A stretch of 64,000 bases of DNA from NCBI RefSeq assembly GCF_032362555.1, contig NC_083526.1, forward strand, positions 5,414,001-5,478,000, read 5' to 3'. The notes beneath the pieces are model-generated. The model was not told the DNA's origin and made no database searches. It was given only the letters and a program-made list of their open reading frames with translations. This document shows, piece after piece, positions 35,601 to 46,985 of the stretch. This DNA comes from Amyelois transitella (lineage: Eukaryota; Arthropoda; Insecta; Lepidoptera; Pyralidae). Within the stretch, counting starts at the first letter, position 1. Each line of letters opens with the position of its first letter. The translations under genes and the position numbers were made by a program.

Positions 35601-36627
35601 TCGGGGTGTCCACGCATCAGGATTACAAGATCATGTTCTATTTGGACTACTTGGCTATGATAACTGTGCACACGGCCAAGTATGGAACGATTGATGTGAG
35701 TGGAAACTTTATTTTTTTTAATAGAATAGGAATCCTTCATTTTCCATGGATGTCGTGAAAGGCGACTAAGGGATAGGGCTTATAAACTTGGGATTATTCA
35801 TTTAGGCGATTGGCTAGCAACCTGTCACTACTTGAATCTTAATTCTATCATTAAGCCAAATAGCTGAACATGGCCATTCACTGACAGACTGTTGGCTCTG
35901 TCTACCCCGCAAGAGATATAGACGTGACCATATGTATGTATATATGTTTAAATATTAACAGGCAAAGCCAGCTGGCATACATATGCATACGCTCCCATAG
36001 TAACAGTTGTCATGACATGTTTTGTGAGAAGAAAAATGTTTAATTATTATACACTGTGCATTCGTCTACGATTTAAGAAATCTATATTTGTTAATTGACG
36101 TCCGGTGAAAATGCTGCAGTGTAGTTTGTTCCGCCGCTTCTTCTACACATGCGCTTTGGAAGCGGTAGTAGTTATATATTAGATTTAAGTGATGTGACGT
36201 CAATAAGTGATACCTTGTATCCAATTTTGAAAATAAATCTATTCTATTCTATTGCTCAGATAATCTGAATAAAGGTTTCAAAATTTGCTATTCTGTCATG
36301 TTCCAGGTAAAACCATTAGGCGTTATATGGGGTAAGTATCCCCAGTACAGTTCAAAGAACACAATAATGTTCGACGATATACGAAGAAACTTCATAATGA
36401 ATCCGAAGAGCGGTTTGAAAATCAGACCATTCAGGCAGGCGCATCTGAACAGGGACAAAGACAGGGAATTGCTGCATTTGTCCACTTATCTCAAGGACAT
36501 AGCGCAACACAGCGAGGATTTCGATCAGTTAAATCATAAAAAATGGGAGAAATATAAGCCCGAGAAGAAAATGCAAGGTAACAAGAGGAAAGCGGAAGAT
36601 AGCGCGCCGTCGACTCCTAAGCAATGA
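32628..36627 (+). CDS. UBLCP1: UBLCP1: ubiquitin-like domain-containing CTD phosphatase 1
   Basis: This nuclear HAD-family Ser/Thr phosphatase, by family knowledge, docks on the proteasome 19S cap through its UBL domain and dephosphorylates proteasome (and CTD) substrates. Exons: 32628-32799, 33731-33912, 34608-34743, 35484-35695, 36307-36627; total 1023 nt, 340 residues (human about 318). The UBL occupies residues 1-80 ([13 protein letters not shown]...[12 protein letters not shown]). The catalytic DxDxT/V motif is [11 protein letters not shown], about residues 149-160. FCP1/SCP-type features follow: [25 protein letters not shown], and [10 protein letters not shown] near the C-terminus. An acidic linker ([11 protein letters not shown]) separates UBL and phosphatase. 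The tail is basic ([14 protein letters not shown]). An upstream overlapping ATG at 32621 opens only a four-codon uORF. Confidence 0.97.
33296..33352 (+). repeat. Family C 5' fragment
   Basis: 'acacatcagggaaaacatcatgaggaatcctgcacattgaggcaa' is the family C head. In UBLCP1 intron 1. Confidence 0.5.
34255..34345 (-). repeat. Family A 3' fragment
   Basis: 'gtgtatatcctttgtggggtagacagagccaacagtcttg' and 'aggccacattcagctgtttgg'. UBLCP1 intron 2. Confidence 0.65.
34471..34552 (+). repeat. SINE body fragment
   Basis: It contains 'tgagttaggatctcgtaacacaagtctcgaac' and 'gaggctaactcaatctgtgtaatt', the complement of the SINE body at 42360-42430, without tRNA head. Confidence 0.6.
35045..35210. repeat. 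Self-complementary AT satellite in UBLCP1 intron 3
   Basis: About seven to eight units of a ~20-bp sequence AAATAAAATTTTACTTAAGT with minor changes. The unit contains ACTTAAGT and AAATTTT palindromes, so the array can fold on itself many ways. Confidence 0.85.
35275..35462 (+). repeat. Family A copy, head missing
   Basis: From 'gccataaaaggcgactaaggga' to 'atatagacgtgattat' and TATG tail, ending 20 bp before the acceptor of UBLCP1 exon 4. Confidence 0.7.
35735..35944 (+). repeat. Family A copy, 5' truncated
   Basis: 'tggatgtcgtgaaaggcgactaagggata' to TATG tail; immediately followed by a family D copy. UBLCP1 intron 4. Confidence 0.75.
35945..36257 (+). repeat. Family D, longest copy
   Basis: It starts 'taacaggcaaagccagctggc', passes 'gaaaatgctgcagtgtagtttgtt' and ends 'aataaatctattctattctatt'. 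The short tandem tail TCTAT is typical of a non-LTR retroposon 3' end. It lies about 50 bp from the acceptor of UBLCP1 exon 5. Confidence 0.75.
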
Positions 36628-36639
36628 CGGTAGATATAA

Positions 36640-37010
36640 ATTGAGTTCGGCTAGCTTGCTTTGTGATCGGATCTGAGATTTGTGTGGATACACAAACAAT
36701 GTTTTACGGGTCCATGTTGGAACCTATTTTGTTAAATTATTGTTACATACTTCGTCCGCGTGGAATAGTTATTTTGGGCATCATTGAAGTCCTCAAGGCT
36801 AATTTTCCCCGTTTTTTTTTCACATTTTCCATTATTGCTTTGCTTCTTATAGTTGCAGCGTATTATATAGCCTAAAGCCTTCCTCGATAAATGGTTTATT
36901 CAACACAAAAACAATTTTTCAATTTGAACCAGTAGTTCTTGAGATTAGTGCGTTCAAACAAACAAACACACAAACAAACTCTTCAGCTTTATAATATTAG
37001 TATAGATACA
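36640..37010 (-). mobile_element. Helitron-like fragment in UBLCP1 3' flank
   Basis: On the minus strand it starts ATCTATACTAATATTATAAA and shares 'aactcttcagc/gctgaagagttt', 'ttcaatttgaaccagtag' and 'aggctttaggc' segments with 62830-63105. The end near 36650-36750 differs between copies. Confidence 0.6.
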
Positions 37011-37207
37011 TACATGTTATCGCGTGTATGTCCCCGGAAGGGTAGACAGAGTCTACAGTCTCGGAAAGAACGAAAGGCCACGTTCGGCTGTATGGCTTTA
37101 TAATGGAATTGAGAATAAAATAGTGACAGGTTACTAGCCAATCGCTTACAAGAAAAATCCTTAGTTTTTTAGCATATTCCTTAGTCGCCTTTTACACGGC
37201 ACTATGG
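37011..37207 (-). repeat. Family A 3' half
   Basis: 'tacatgttatcgcgtgtatgtcc' then 'gggtagacagagtctacagtctcgg' and 'aggccacgttcggctgtatggc', running to 'agtcgccttttac'. Confidence 0.7.
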
Positions 37208-39274
37208 AACTTCTTATGATGAATGAGTCTTTAAATTATGCCCTTATATTTTATCGAATCCCTTTCGTACGGGTAACATTTTTGGTTATATGTATAGTAT
37301 ATCTATTTTTTTAAGTACATATATATTTATACAAAAAAACTTAAATAACTTAGTATGGGCTCAAAACAATTAGTGCGAAATCTTATCTGGATTATATTCA
37401 AGCAATATTAGAGTATATTGACGATAAATTATTTATTAGGCAGTTACGTTATATTTTATGCTAATATTTTACGGCCAAGTCCTTTAATTTAATGTTCACT
37501 TCAAGTCAACAATCTTCTATACAGACGTTGACAAGGCATATGCCCTTATATTCATCTCTCTATCATTGAGGTGTCCAAGAGTAAGAAAAGGAGGGAATAT
37601 GGCTTATCGACTGTTCGTGAATTGTCCCTAAGTCCTAACAAAAACTTGAATCCGACGCAAAGTAAGACTTCCGAATCGAATCGCCTTAATAGCTCAAAGA
37701 CTGTTGTAGATTTTGAGCGATATTAGAATAAAACAATTGTAATTCATTCACACTAACGTTCTGGATATCGAGTAGAATAATGGAAGAAAAAAATCGTTAC
37801 AATTTATGCCGACCGGCCATTTTCTTGCAGAACCGTTATAAAATGTGTAATGACGTAATAAACAATAATAAAGTAATATGGTTCTTAAATCTGTCACATA
37901 TTATGCCTATGGTGGAATTCAATTCACTCTGGACCTGTGCTCTGGACAAAACAATATTAAGATCATTTTTTTTTCAAGCCAAAAATGAAATTTTATGATA
38001 ATGTAAAGTGGCCAACTTTTATAATAAGAAATTACTTTTTAGTTTGGCACAAGTAGCAATCATTTAGTTACAACATACACATTTTGGCGAGTACATTTTA
38101 TAATAATAAAAAAAATATCATTAATTATTTTTTCCTTTTTAAAAGCCTGAAGTCGCCTTCGACACTGCCTTATTGAAAGTATTTATGTTCTGTTTCGTAA
38201 CTTAAAATACTCATTTAGCATTCATGGCTACAAGTATTTACCAACCGCAAGTACTAGTATAGGTACTTTATATATTTTAACTTTATGTATTTATTTATTT
38301 TAATGTGTAAAATGTAAGCGAGTCTTCAATCCAACAATACGGTTAGACATTTAGAATTTAAATTAATAAAACTAACTGCTAAATGTTACTTTTCCGTAAA
38401 TGTCGTAATTTTAATTCCGTTAATAAATGGAAGGTATGGCATTTTTTAAAGCAAGAAAGATGATATTTAAATTATTATGTGACAAGTCAGTCGTATAAAT
38501 AAGCGATCAAATAGTTGTACCTAATCGGGATTAATTTTTCTTAAAATTGTTAGATTGTTTTAATTATTTTTACTTATCTATTGCATTTAGAAACTACTTG
38601 TTTATACGACACAATAATTTATGCCTTAGTTAAGTTTCGCAAGTAAAAAGTACTCGTGGTTCAGAAGAGGTAGTTAAAAACTACAATTAGTTAAGTGGTG
38701 TGAACCTGAGAAAGAATATAAACGGTGTAGTAAAATCCCTATCCGATCCGTAATGGTGATATTGGAAAACTTTATATGGTTATATTTTTATTGTTTCCTC
38801 TCCAAAGACTTAGGTACCCCTTCGTATACTATAAGAAAAGACATTTTAGACTAACGAGTAGTCTAGCTAGATTCTAGCTGATTTTATTCATAGGTACATC
38901 TGTACTGTATCGGATTTGGTTTTTACATCTTCGCTTGGCGATTACACTTTCGCGCACTCTTAATTTTAACATACCTTTTGACTTATTTTGGTAAGTCACG
39001 AGACTGCAGTAATCACATTGTATTTATTTGGCGAATTATCAATGTTCATTGACATAAATTCTTTATGCACTATGTATGTAAACATAAATTGTATATATTT
39101 GCATGGTCAGTAAATGTAGGAGAATAGTAATTTTTAATTTATCTATAAAATAAAGTATTTTAAAATACGTTTATCTGTTTTATTCCGTACTCTTAACATT
39201 CTTCGACTTTTGCAATCTGATTCTTTAGAAGTGCATTTGGCCTTTTGATCTTAATCCGTTTGATTACTGCTGCT
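37208..39274. other. Non-coding region after UBLCP1
   Basis: AT-rich; no supported exon. It may include distal UBLCP1 3' UTR. Short ORFs (for example 37780-37998) lack recognisable content. Confidence 0.5.
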
Positions 39275-39480
39275 CTGTGAAGGAAAACATCGCGATGAAA
39301 CCAGCACATTCAGGCAACTAAATGTGTAACAATGGTCCTATATGGTTTAGATTCTACTGCAAGAGTTACCGAGGGTCAGACGGTAGTTGCTTTCTGTAAA
39401 GACTTAAAATATAATGTGATCCCGGCCGCCTCTCCAGTTATCACACAACCGGAACTAACGGCAGGAGCACGTTTTCCTCG
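39275..39480 (+). repeat. Family C copy
   Basis: Head 'ggaaaacatcgcgatgaaaccagcacattc', middle 'gggtcagacggtagttg', tail 'cggaactaacggcaggag'. The short ORF across it is a by-product. Confidence 0.65.
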
Positions 39481-40058
39481 CGGACCAACAACTTTATGTA
39501 TAAATTCAGAATAAAGTAGTGCCCTAGTAATATCCGCACTACTTAGTCCTGTGACAGCGATATAACGTTATAATCATTATTGCAGATACAGTCATCCAGC
39601 TGAACGTGGCCATTTAGACTTTATAGAGGCGTACTTTAAAGTTCTGTCCAATTAATGGCCGTGATCCTTTAAATGCAACGAATAAAACTAAAATTCTAAT
39701 GAGAAAAACTGTGGCTGTGTGTTCAAGAGTCATTGTCCGTCGACTTTAACTTTTTCTTTTTAATGAAAGAGTGACATTGACACATGACATTTGGCTTGTT
39801 TTGTTTACCTTGGAAGTTTGGACTCGACACTCGAAACGAAACGAAAAGTTTTGTTTTGCCAGTGTTTAATAACGTTTAGTTTGTGTATGTACATACTTCT
39901 GAGATGTTATGACTCATTTCGTCGAGTTATTTATATACCATACATACAGTCCAATTGATACGTATATACGAGAAGGTTTTTTAAAGCTCCAAATTGTGCA
40001 AAGCAGTGCTCAAAATCTCTTGATTTGGATGCTCAAGTTTAAAAAAAATATCCTGAAA

Positions 40059-40415
40059 ATGTCAGACGTAATTTCGAATCAGCCCCTCTCAAATGGAACT
40101 AATCACGACCTGCCCCCGTATTACGACGAGGCTGAAGAAGAAAGAAAGAAAGAGGAACAAAGAAGGGAGCAGTTGAGGACGTTGGATGAAGAGACTGCCG
40201 AAGACTGCTGCTGTTACATTCCTGATGATGATGATACTTTCTGTTGCTTGTGGCTGTTATCTAGGTCCTGCCGGTGTATTGGGGAGTGTACTAATGACTG
40301 TTTTGAATGTTTAGCTGAAAGTTGTAATAATTGCTGTAATGATACAGGTGAAAGTGCATCTGTAGCCTCGTTCAGTGGTAATTGTTGTGATTGCGACTGT
40401 GATTGCTCTGATTAG
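40059..40415 (+). CDS. Small cysteine-rich acidic protein, function unknown
   Basis: A single-exon ORF of 118 residues. I chose the ATG at 40059 because the N-terminus then reads MSDVISNQ and the first 50 codons of the longer frame (from 39909) look like untranslated AT-rich sequence. Residues 1-46 are acidic and polar with PPYYDEAEEERKKEEQRRE; the rest holds about 18 cysteines, including DCCCYIPDDDDTFCC and a CCDCDCDCSD C-terminus. No signal peptide or clear membrane segment is seen. The cysteine-rich C-terminal layout recalls the MyoD-family-inhibitor (I-mfa) style, but the spacing does not let me claim this. The upstream 39780-39900 stretch could be its promoter and 5' UTR. It may be a real lineage-specific gene; a retrocopy is also possible since there is no intron. 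Confidence 0.7.
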   Translation: MSDVISNQPLSNGTNHDLPPYYDEAEEERKKEEQRREQLRTLDEETAEDCCCYIPDDDDTFCCLWLLSRSCRCIGECTNDCFECLAESCNNCCNDTGESASVASFSGNCCDCDCDCSD

Positions 40416-41057
40416 ATGAAGTGTTAGGATGATATACTAAGGTGCTAAAAATAGGTTTTTCTTCGATTAATATACCTATAATCGATTAATAGATTTGTTA
40501 CTATGTTGATGATTCTGATTAAGTGAAATGTGAGCATTTTGTATAGTTATATTACATTCCAGTTTTTTATGCTTGCTCCACAGACCAATATCAATTTATC
40601 TGTCTGCATAATTCAATGTGTGTAGAGACTGAAAGTGCTTAAGAATTATTATACATGTACCTCAATGAAAATAGTGAGTCAATGGTTATTATAATGTATC
40701 TCAAAAATAGTGTGATATTAAGGAGTATCTCAAAATAACTATACTAATGCTTTGGGATTATATTTTTGAATATTTTATATCTAATGTTAAAAATATTGTA
40801 TTTTGTGTACAAGCATGTGGAATACCTACTTATGTGCCAATTTTTTTTAAGTAAAAAGATTTTTTATTTTTAATAATATTTATATTTTCTTGTATTTTAG
40901 AATTAAGTGAAGAAAAAAATTTATTGAAAACTAAAATGTGCAAACTATAATTTTTATGAACAGGGCACAAATAATGTAAGTTTAAATTGTTTAATATTTT
41001 TGCAGAATATATTTACAAAGAGTATGTTATTTTAATTCATAAAGCCTTATAAACAAT
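40416..41057. other. Probable 3' UTR of the cysteine-rich ORF
   Basis: AT-rich, no ORF. AATAAT/AATATA-type sequences occur but no clear single poly(A) signal. Confidence 0.4.
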
Positions 41058-42123
41058 ATAAGGGTGATTCTACGTTAAGAGGGACAAGAGGCGGCATCAT
41101 TAAAAAATCATACATTATTTGAAAATTTAAAGGAAATGACAATAATAAATTATAGTAAATAACAAATACTATGATACCACTTAATTGCAATATCTAAATT
41201 GGCTTAGTTTGGGTATAATTGCATGTTAACCGATAAAAAAGTATCTACCCTGGCCTGTCCTTTTACTATTCTGTAACAGAGTTTTTGAAATTTAATACAG
41301 TTCTTATATATCCTGTTCTGAGCTTTATTTATTTTAAAAAGATGCGTAATCAGTCGTTTTGAATACTTAAATCAACTCAAAAATAAACATAATTTCTATT
41401 TTTAAAAATAACGCAAGTTTTGTCCCTCGTATTTTATGTCTCCTCCCCTGGACATTTTTGGTCCTTTTAAAAATGACGTTAAAGTGCGAAGGTGTAGCAA
41501 ATTTAAGTCTTGGGGCATTTGTTTCAAAGTTAAGTTAGCTACAAACGTCGTCCGAGCAAATCGCGTGCCCTCATTGGCGGATAGTCCGACCACGCCACTC
41601 GTCTCACGCGGATGTGTCAGTCAGTGCTGTCTCTCCACTGGTAAGTTTTATTGAATTGTTATTCATACTAAAAGTTTGTTTGTAATTTGTTATTACTTCA
41701 ATTTCTGCCTAGTTTACCGTATTAGTTTGTTTTTGCGTAACAGTACATACTTTTCTGATAGTATCCTTTTTTCAATGAAAACGTCTCTACCCTGCCATAT
41801 TTCCCCTGCCTCATGAAATGCCAGGGTAGAGACCTTACTTCCAGGGTAAATACGGAAGTACCATATCAGTCCTTTCTTAGTATTGTAAATATTTATCATT
41901 CGAAAAAGAGTAATTTGTTAACATAAATACGTTTTTTTTTTTAAATTTGAGTCATGGTGTACGTTACTTCTACACTATGTAGTAGTTTTATATTCGGAGT
42001 TTTATACGCTATTTTGCTGCCTATTTGGGCAGGCTTGACTTAAAATAATTATGTGTGTGGCTATAAAACATCCCACGAATAACATATTTAATATCTTTAA
42101 ACTGTAACTTCTCTTTATTTTAG

Positions 42124-43060
42124 ATCATGGCTCCCCGATAAAATCTAATTCGTGAGCTCCTGATAAAGTAGGTGCGACGTGCAAAAGAACTGCGGATAGA
42201 ATTGTTGGAGCTGGGAACGACATTTTTGAAACAAGATTTCACGAACGCCCTCCAAAAAAACTGTCCCAATATAAAAGTGGTGACTATTAGTGACGATGAT
42301 GAGATTTGGAAGCTTTCTCAGGTACCATGAAGGTCCATCAAGTAACTTATAAATAAAAATATACGGGACAAATAACACAGATTGAGTTAGCCTCGAAGTA
42401 AGTTCGAGACTTGTGTTACGAGATACTAACTTAACGATACTATATTTTAAAATAAATACTTATATAGATAAACATCCAAGACCCAGGCCCATCAGAAAAA
42501 GTTCTTTTCTCATCATGCCCTGGCCGGGTTTCGAACCCGCGACTTCCGGGGTCGCAGACAAGCGCACTACCACTGCGCCACAGAGGCCGTCAAATCTATA
42601 TTTATAAACTTATACAAGTAATTTCTACCCAACCGCTTAACAATGAAGAACTTGAGTTGCTTCTGCAATCCTGAGGCCTGCGATCACTTTGTGCTTGGTA
42701 CCATGGATTTTGCAACAAAGAATACGAGACCGCGCCTTAATGTTGACAATGTCTATGGGTCTGAATCTGACGACGAGCCATTAATCAACTACAGTCTGTC
42801 AAAGCAGCTACAAACATCTTCTTTGCCTTGTGCGTATTTGTGAAATGTGCACAGGGATTGAAGAAGATAATGAAGAACAAGTAATATTCTGTAAAATTTG
42901 TGACAACACTGGTAAAAATTTCAGGATTAATGACAACAACGTTCCTTTTATCTCATGGGACCAGATTATAGAAAAGATACCGACCCCCAACATAAAAATG
43001 AAAGGGCAGCATATTTATTATGAGTTTCACCAAAGTATTAACGTATTTGAAAAGCCATGA
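42124..43060 (+). pseudogene. Broken gene inside the TA-flanked element
   Basis: After the acceptor near 42123 the frame starting ATGGCTCCCCGA has stop codons at codon 5 and codon 15. It then reads open as LRIELLELGTTFLKQDF...TISDDDEIWKLSQ up to a GT donor near 42320. A SINE interrupts the locus. Two further frames (42643-42842 and, shifted, 42830-43060) contain CxxC pairs (CEMCTGI, CKICDN) that resemble a zinc-binding finger. I do not recognise the parent protein. Whether the frame change at 42830-42843 is a frameshift or an intron cannot be told. Confidence 0.5.
42355..42592 (-). repeat. tRNA-derived SINE, inserted in the transposon
   Basis: On the minus strand it opens with a tRNA-like head: GCCTCTGTGGCGCAGTGGTA (A box) and GGGTTCGAAACCC (B box). 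The body follows ('agttcttttctcatcatg..' and 'gtaacacaagtctcgaac' on its complement). It is a copy of the family at 61745-61993 and 62605-62806. Confidence 0.85.
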
Positions 43061-43733
43061 TTTCATTTGTTATCTTTTTATTTTATTTCTTTAAATGGAA
43101 GTTCCAATTTATGTTTATGATTATTCATGAGTATTCATGCTCTATATTCTTATATCACATCGCATTACATGCAACTTATGTGCCATTAATAATTTAAGTA
43201 TTTTGTTTAAGAACTAATAGAAAAAAATACTGTGATTTTTGTTAGTAGATACTAAGTAATTTTGTTTTCTATGTCCTTATAATTAAAGTAACATTAAAAG
43301 ACTGTATTGAAATTAAATCTGTTCTTATAGTTGTAAACTATTACAAAAAGTTAAATATTAAAGTTGATTCTTATGAATAAAATTGTTTTTCTTTCAATGT
43401 ATATTTCCCCTGTAAGGTAAAGTATCCTACCCTGGCCTTCATGTATCTACCCTGGATCCTGTATCTCCCCTGGTACGTAAAAACTCTTGTAAAAATAGAT
43501 AAACTAACTGGCCATCTTCAACAAGTATACAAAATATCTGTTCACATAGTTCTTTATTGGAAAAATATGTTATTTCAAATATTTATATCGTGCCACTCTT
43601 CTTAATATCAGATGCTCCTTTAACGTAGAAAGACCCATAAGATAAATTGAATAAGTCTATGGGCTTGGTGATTGATTTAAACTGTGTGCACCAAGCATTG
43701 AATGTTGGCATGTATTGTATAAATGTATATGTA

Positions 43734-45036
43734 GGGTAAGGAGGGGGAATGGCGTTCAGCTAACGAAAAAATGGTGTATTTTTTTGATTAGACATTTTAA
43801 TTCAAAATTTAAAAAAGAAACATAGTCTTTAACTCTCTAGTAATCAACTAGTTAACAATAACAGCGTATACCTTTTATTTACTAATAGTAAAAAAACATT
43901 TTAAAAAAAGCATGCTTGAGCGGCATTGCCCCCTTACTCTGGGTAATACCGCTCGGGGTACGGGGTAACGACGCTCAAACATGTTTTTAAGAAATATAAC
44001 CGATTATATATGTGTTAATTAAAAAAACAGGAATGATATCAACATTATAAAATAAAAGTGAGTTCTAGAAACACAAATTCGTATTAATTCGTTATTTTGG
44101 AACACATAAATCACAGATAAAACCATCTGGTGCATCCCATCCCGAACATACGGCGTGGGCCCACAGCCCGCAGAGGGTGCAACGGTACCACAATTCCTTG
44201 TTTTTGCCGAATTCTTCGCAGATGATGCATTTATTGTAATTTTCATTATCCACATTCATGTCATCATCGCTGTCATCGTCGCATATTTGGTCTCCATCAT
44301 CACTATTTGAAGAACTGGACATTAAAATTTTTCTCTTGTGCGTTTTTTGTTTCTTTGGTTTCTTCCCTTTGGCAACTTTTTTCCCCGTTTTCTTAAGTTT
44401 CTCTACTTTTTTCTTTTCTTTGTCATCTAAAATAATTTTCATAGGGGTTGCTGTTAAAATGGTAGCATGTTGTTTTCGCTTTCTTTGACCTCGCTTAAAA
44501 GATGGTCCTGGAGTAGGTGTGATTGCTATAGCAGCAAATGATACCGGAGATCTTGGCTCATCAACGGGTTTTTGGTTACGATTAACTGCGTTTTCTTGGC
44601 ATATCTACAACAATGAAATAAAAATTGTCACTAAGGGGTAATGGCGCTCAAATGAGCGGTATAACCCCAAACGCCCATTTTGCGATTGATGTGAAATAAT
44701 AATAAAAATATGCACAATAGAGTTGAAAATTTACTATATTTACAAAATAGAATAGTTTAACTATCAGAAAAAGTAAATTAATAATAAAATAGGCATTAAA
44801 ATTTAAGACTTACCGACAGAAAACACCAAACGTAAAATTACATTGGCGCGGCCTCAAACAAAGAAACGCACTTCACGGTCAGGTGATGCGGGCTGACTGT
44901 CGGTTTGTGTTGCCGCCTGTTAGAGGCCCCCTTCCCCCGCGCCTTCATGCGTCGTGGCGTGTTGCTATGCTGCGTTTTGATAGATTTACTTAGGTGAACG
45001 CCATTACCCACTGAGCGTCATTCCCCCTCCTTACCC
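43734..45036 (-). mobile_element. Internally deleted pogo/Tigger-type transposon
   Basis: The element is 1303 bp, with 26-bp inverted ends beginning GGGTAAGGAGGGGGAATG (24 of 26 positions match) and TA duplication at 43732-43733 and 45037-45038. Internal segments resembling 'gagcggcattgccccctta' recur as subterminal repeats. It encodes on the minus strand only the last part of a pogo-type transposase (see 44092-44604). The DDE core and DNA-binding domain are absent. Confidence 0.85.
44092..44604 (-). pseudogene. C-terminal remnant of a pogo-type transposase with PHD-like finger
   Basis: An acceptor (gttgtag) at 44605 precedes an open frame of about 170 codons: a PTPGPSFKRGQRKRKQ stretch, the family-typical ILTATPMK, a long Lys-rich region, acidic Ser/Asp run, then CIICEEFGKNKELWYRCTLC, WAHAVCSGW and CDLC before the stop. 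This Cys/His pattern at the end of tigger/jerky-like transposases is familiar from many insect genomes. It is intact within this exon but lacks the catalytic part, so it cannot transpose by itself. Confidence 0.8.
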
Positions 45037-45668
45037 TATATGTCTGCCATGTATAAATTACCATTCCATAGCCATACCAAACCTATTTGGCTGTTGGCCT
45101 GGTGTTTAGCAAATCATCCATGAAGTAGTAAACAAGATGGTTTAACTGCTTACCATTAGGTGGGCCATATTTTTCCGACAAGGCTGATACCTTGTACAGA
45201 TTTTTTAAGTCATAGGACATTAAGACATTTTTTAGTGCCAATAATGATCCTAAGATGGGTCTTCTCGTTATTCATGTAATTTCTTGCAATGAAATCTGTA
45301 GATTTTCATTTTTATTTACTTGTTTAAAATGTGTTCCATCATATTTTGAGCAGATCCATAGGTTTTATGCTCAAAAGCTTAATTGAATGGGAGAGAGCTA
45401 AATTTGTAAGATACCTTATTTTGGCCAAATATTTGATTCATGTTTTACATTCATGTTTGTAGGTGTGTATATTAATAAAGTTGTTGACAATAATGTAATT
45501 CCGTGCCTAATAAAAAATATGTTACAATGATATCGCATTTTAATCGTCGGTCTGGTATCCATACTAAGTTTTCCTGATAAAATGACAATATTTATCAAAA
45601 ATATTGTTAAACTTTTTGTAGCAAACAAACAATATTTTTTTATGTGGTAGGTATACTAATTATGTTAA

Positions 45669-45882
45669 TCCACACTAATAATAAAGAGGAAAGATTTGTA
45701 TTTTTGTATGTTTGTGTGGAATAAACTCATAAACTACTGGTCCGATTTTGATAAAATTTGGCACAGATATAGAATAGATCTTCAAAAGTGACATAGGCAT
45801 AAATTTGTTTTGAAATAAATTTATTTCAAAATATAAAACACGAAAATATGTCCACCCGTGCGAAGCCGGGGCGGGCCGCTAG
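45669..45882 (+). mobile_element. Short Helitron-like element
   Basis: About 214 bp. It starts TC (TCCACACTAATAATAAAG) after an A and ends in a GC-rich stretch and CTAG followed by T (CCGGGGCGGGCCGCTAG). These are the terminal rules of Helitrons, which insert between A and T without target duplication. Confidence 0.7.
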
Positions 45883-46849
45883 TGTTTGAATAAAAACAAA
45901 TAAAATTCATAAATATATTTAATAGTTTACCACACCAAGCACAATACACATAAAATGACTAGATTATAAAGAGATACAACAATAAATAGCTGAAATTGCT
46001 CATGAAGAGTATTATAGACATATATTTCTCTAAGTACTTTTAGTATCTGACAATTTTGTGGCCTTTTTAGGAGGAAAAAGCTAGAAGAAAAAAATTCTAC
46101 TGTATATTTTATCAACTTCACAGGAAAAATACCTACTAGTTACTGTGTTTAATTTTCAGCCGTCTTTATCAATATATTCTCAGATTCCAATAAGCTAAGT
46201 AACAGTACTCAGTCATCAAGGAGTTTATCAAATTAAAAGGTACGGTTTGTTTGATCTAATCTATAAGGCCACAAAACTAACAGGAAAATGCGATTAATAG
46301 AAGACACTGTAGTCGTATTACTTGATAACAAAAATTTTCTATTCTAATAGTAACAGATATTTGTGTCCATCAGGATGGTTGACTTTCTAATATGGCTTAA
46401 AGGTATTATAATCAAATATATAATGTTTTGGTAATCATCACATAAGTTCTAAACTGTTGGTCAGGCGAATCGTAATCTTAGTGGAGACTAAATGTGTCAG
46501 AACGAGTGTCCATAACTAAAATGAAGAATTTACTCTCTCAACTATGCGTATTTATTTAATTACCTAAGTTACTAATTGGTTACTGATTCTTTTATAAAAA
46601 AGAACCTATCAAATAGGTATATAATTTTAATTATAAGTACATAGGTACTTATTTAAAAAACTGATCGGTTATTTTGGCCATACATTCTGATGGACACCAG
46701 ATATATTCGTATATATCTATATCTATCTTATTATACAAGATCCATACAAATATTTTAACCATGTCTTTACGGTGGTAAAACAATGTGAATGGAAAACACT
46801 GGAAATTCAGGCAAATTGAATGTTCAACGATAAAAAAGTATGAGTAAGG

Positions 46850-46985
46850 TTCGCCCGCAGGTTGCGGAGGTGAGACTGGATTCGCTCCGTATAAAAACCT
46901 AACCCACTCCAGAACAATGGTCACAGGTGGACTCTAGGCTTCTCTCCAGAGGGAAGAACGTAGCCGGGACTAACGCCAGGATGAT
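46850..46985 (+). repeat. Family C copy
   Basis: 'gttgcggaggtgagactgga', 'aaaacctaacccactccag', 'aacgtagccgggactaacgccagg'. Confidence 0.65.

Larger units (their letters stand above)
41060..43637 (+). mobile_element. TA-flanked DNA transposon with broken gene
   Basis: The 2578-bp element is bounded by imperfect inverted ends (AGGGTGATTCTACGTTAA left, complement of TGGGTCTTTCTACGTTAA right). Both are flanked by TA (41058-41059 and 43638-43639), as in Tc1/mariner/pogo elements. Several copies of a TACCCTGGCCTG-like motif lie near both ends (41247, 41788, 41823, 43430, 43450), resembling subterminal binding sites. The inside has an apparent non-coding exon ending at a donor near 41641, an acceptor near 42123, and disrupted coding sequence. 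A SINE sits inside at 42355-42592. Confidence 0.7.

Noticed and set aside
39909-40058. Longer N-terminus of the cysteine-rich ORF
   Set aside because: The 50 extra codons have no recognisable features and the ATG at 40059 gives a more typical protein start; not excluded, only less likely.
41436-41654. ORF in the left part of the TA-flanked element
   Set aside because: The stretch looks like a non-coding 5' exon ending in a donor near 41641; the frame has no recognisable domain.
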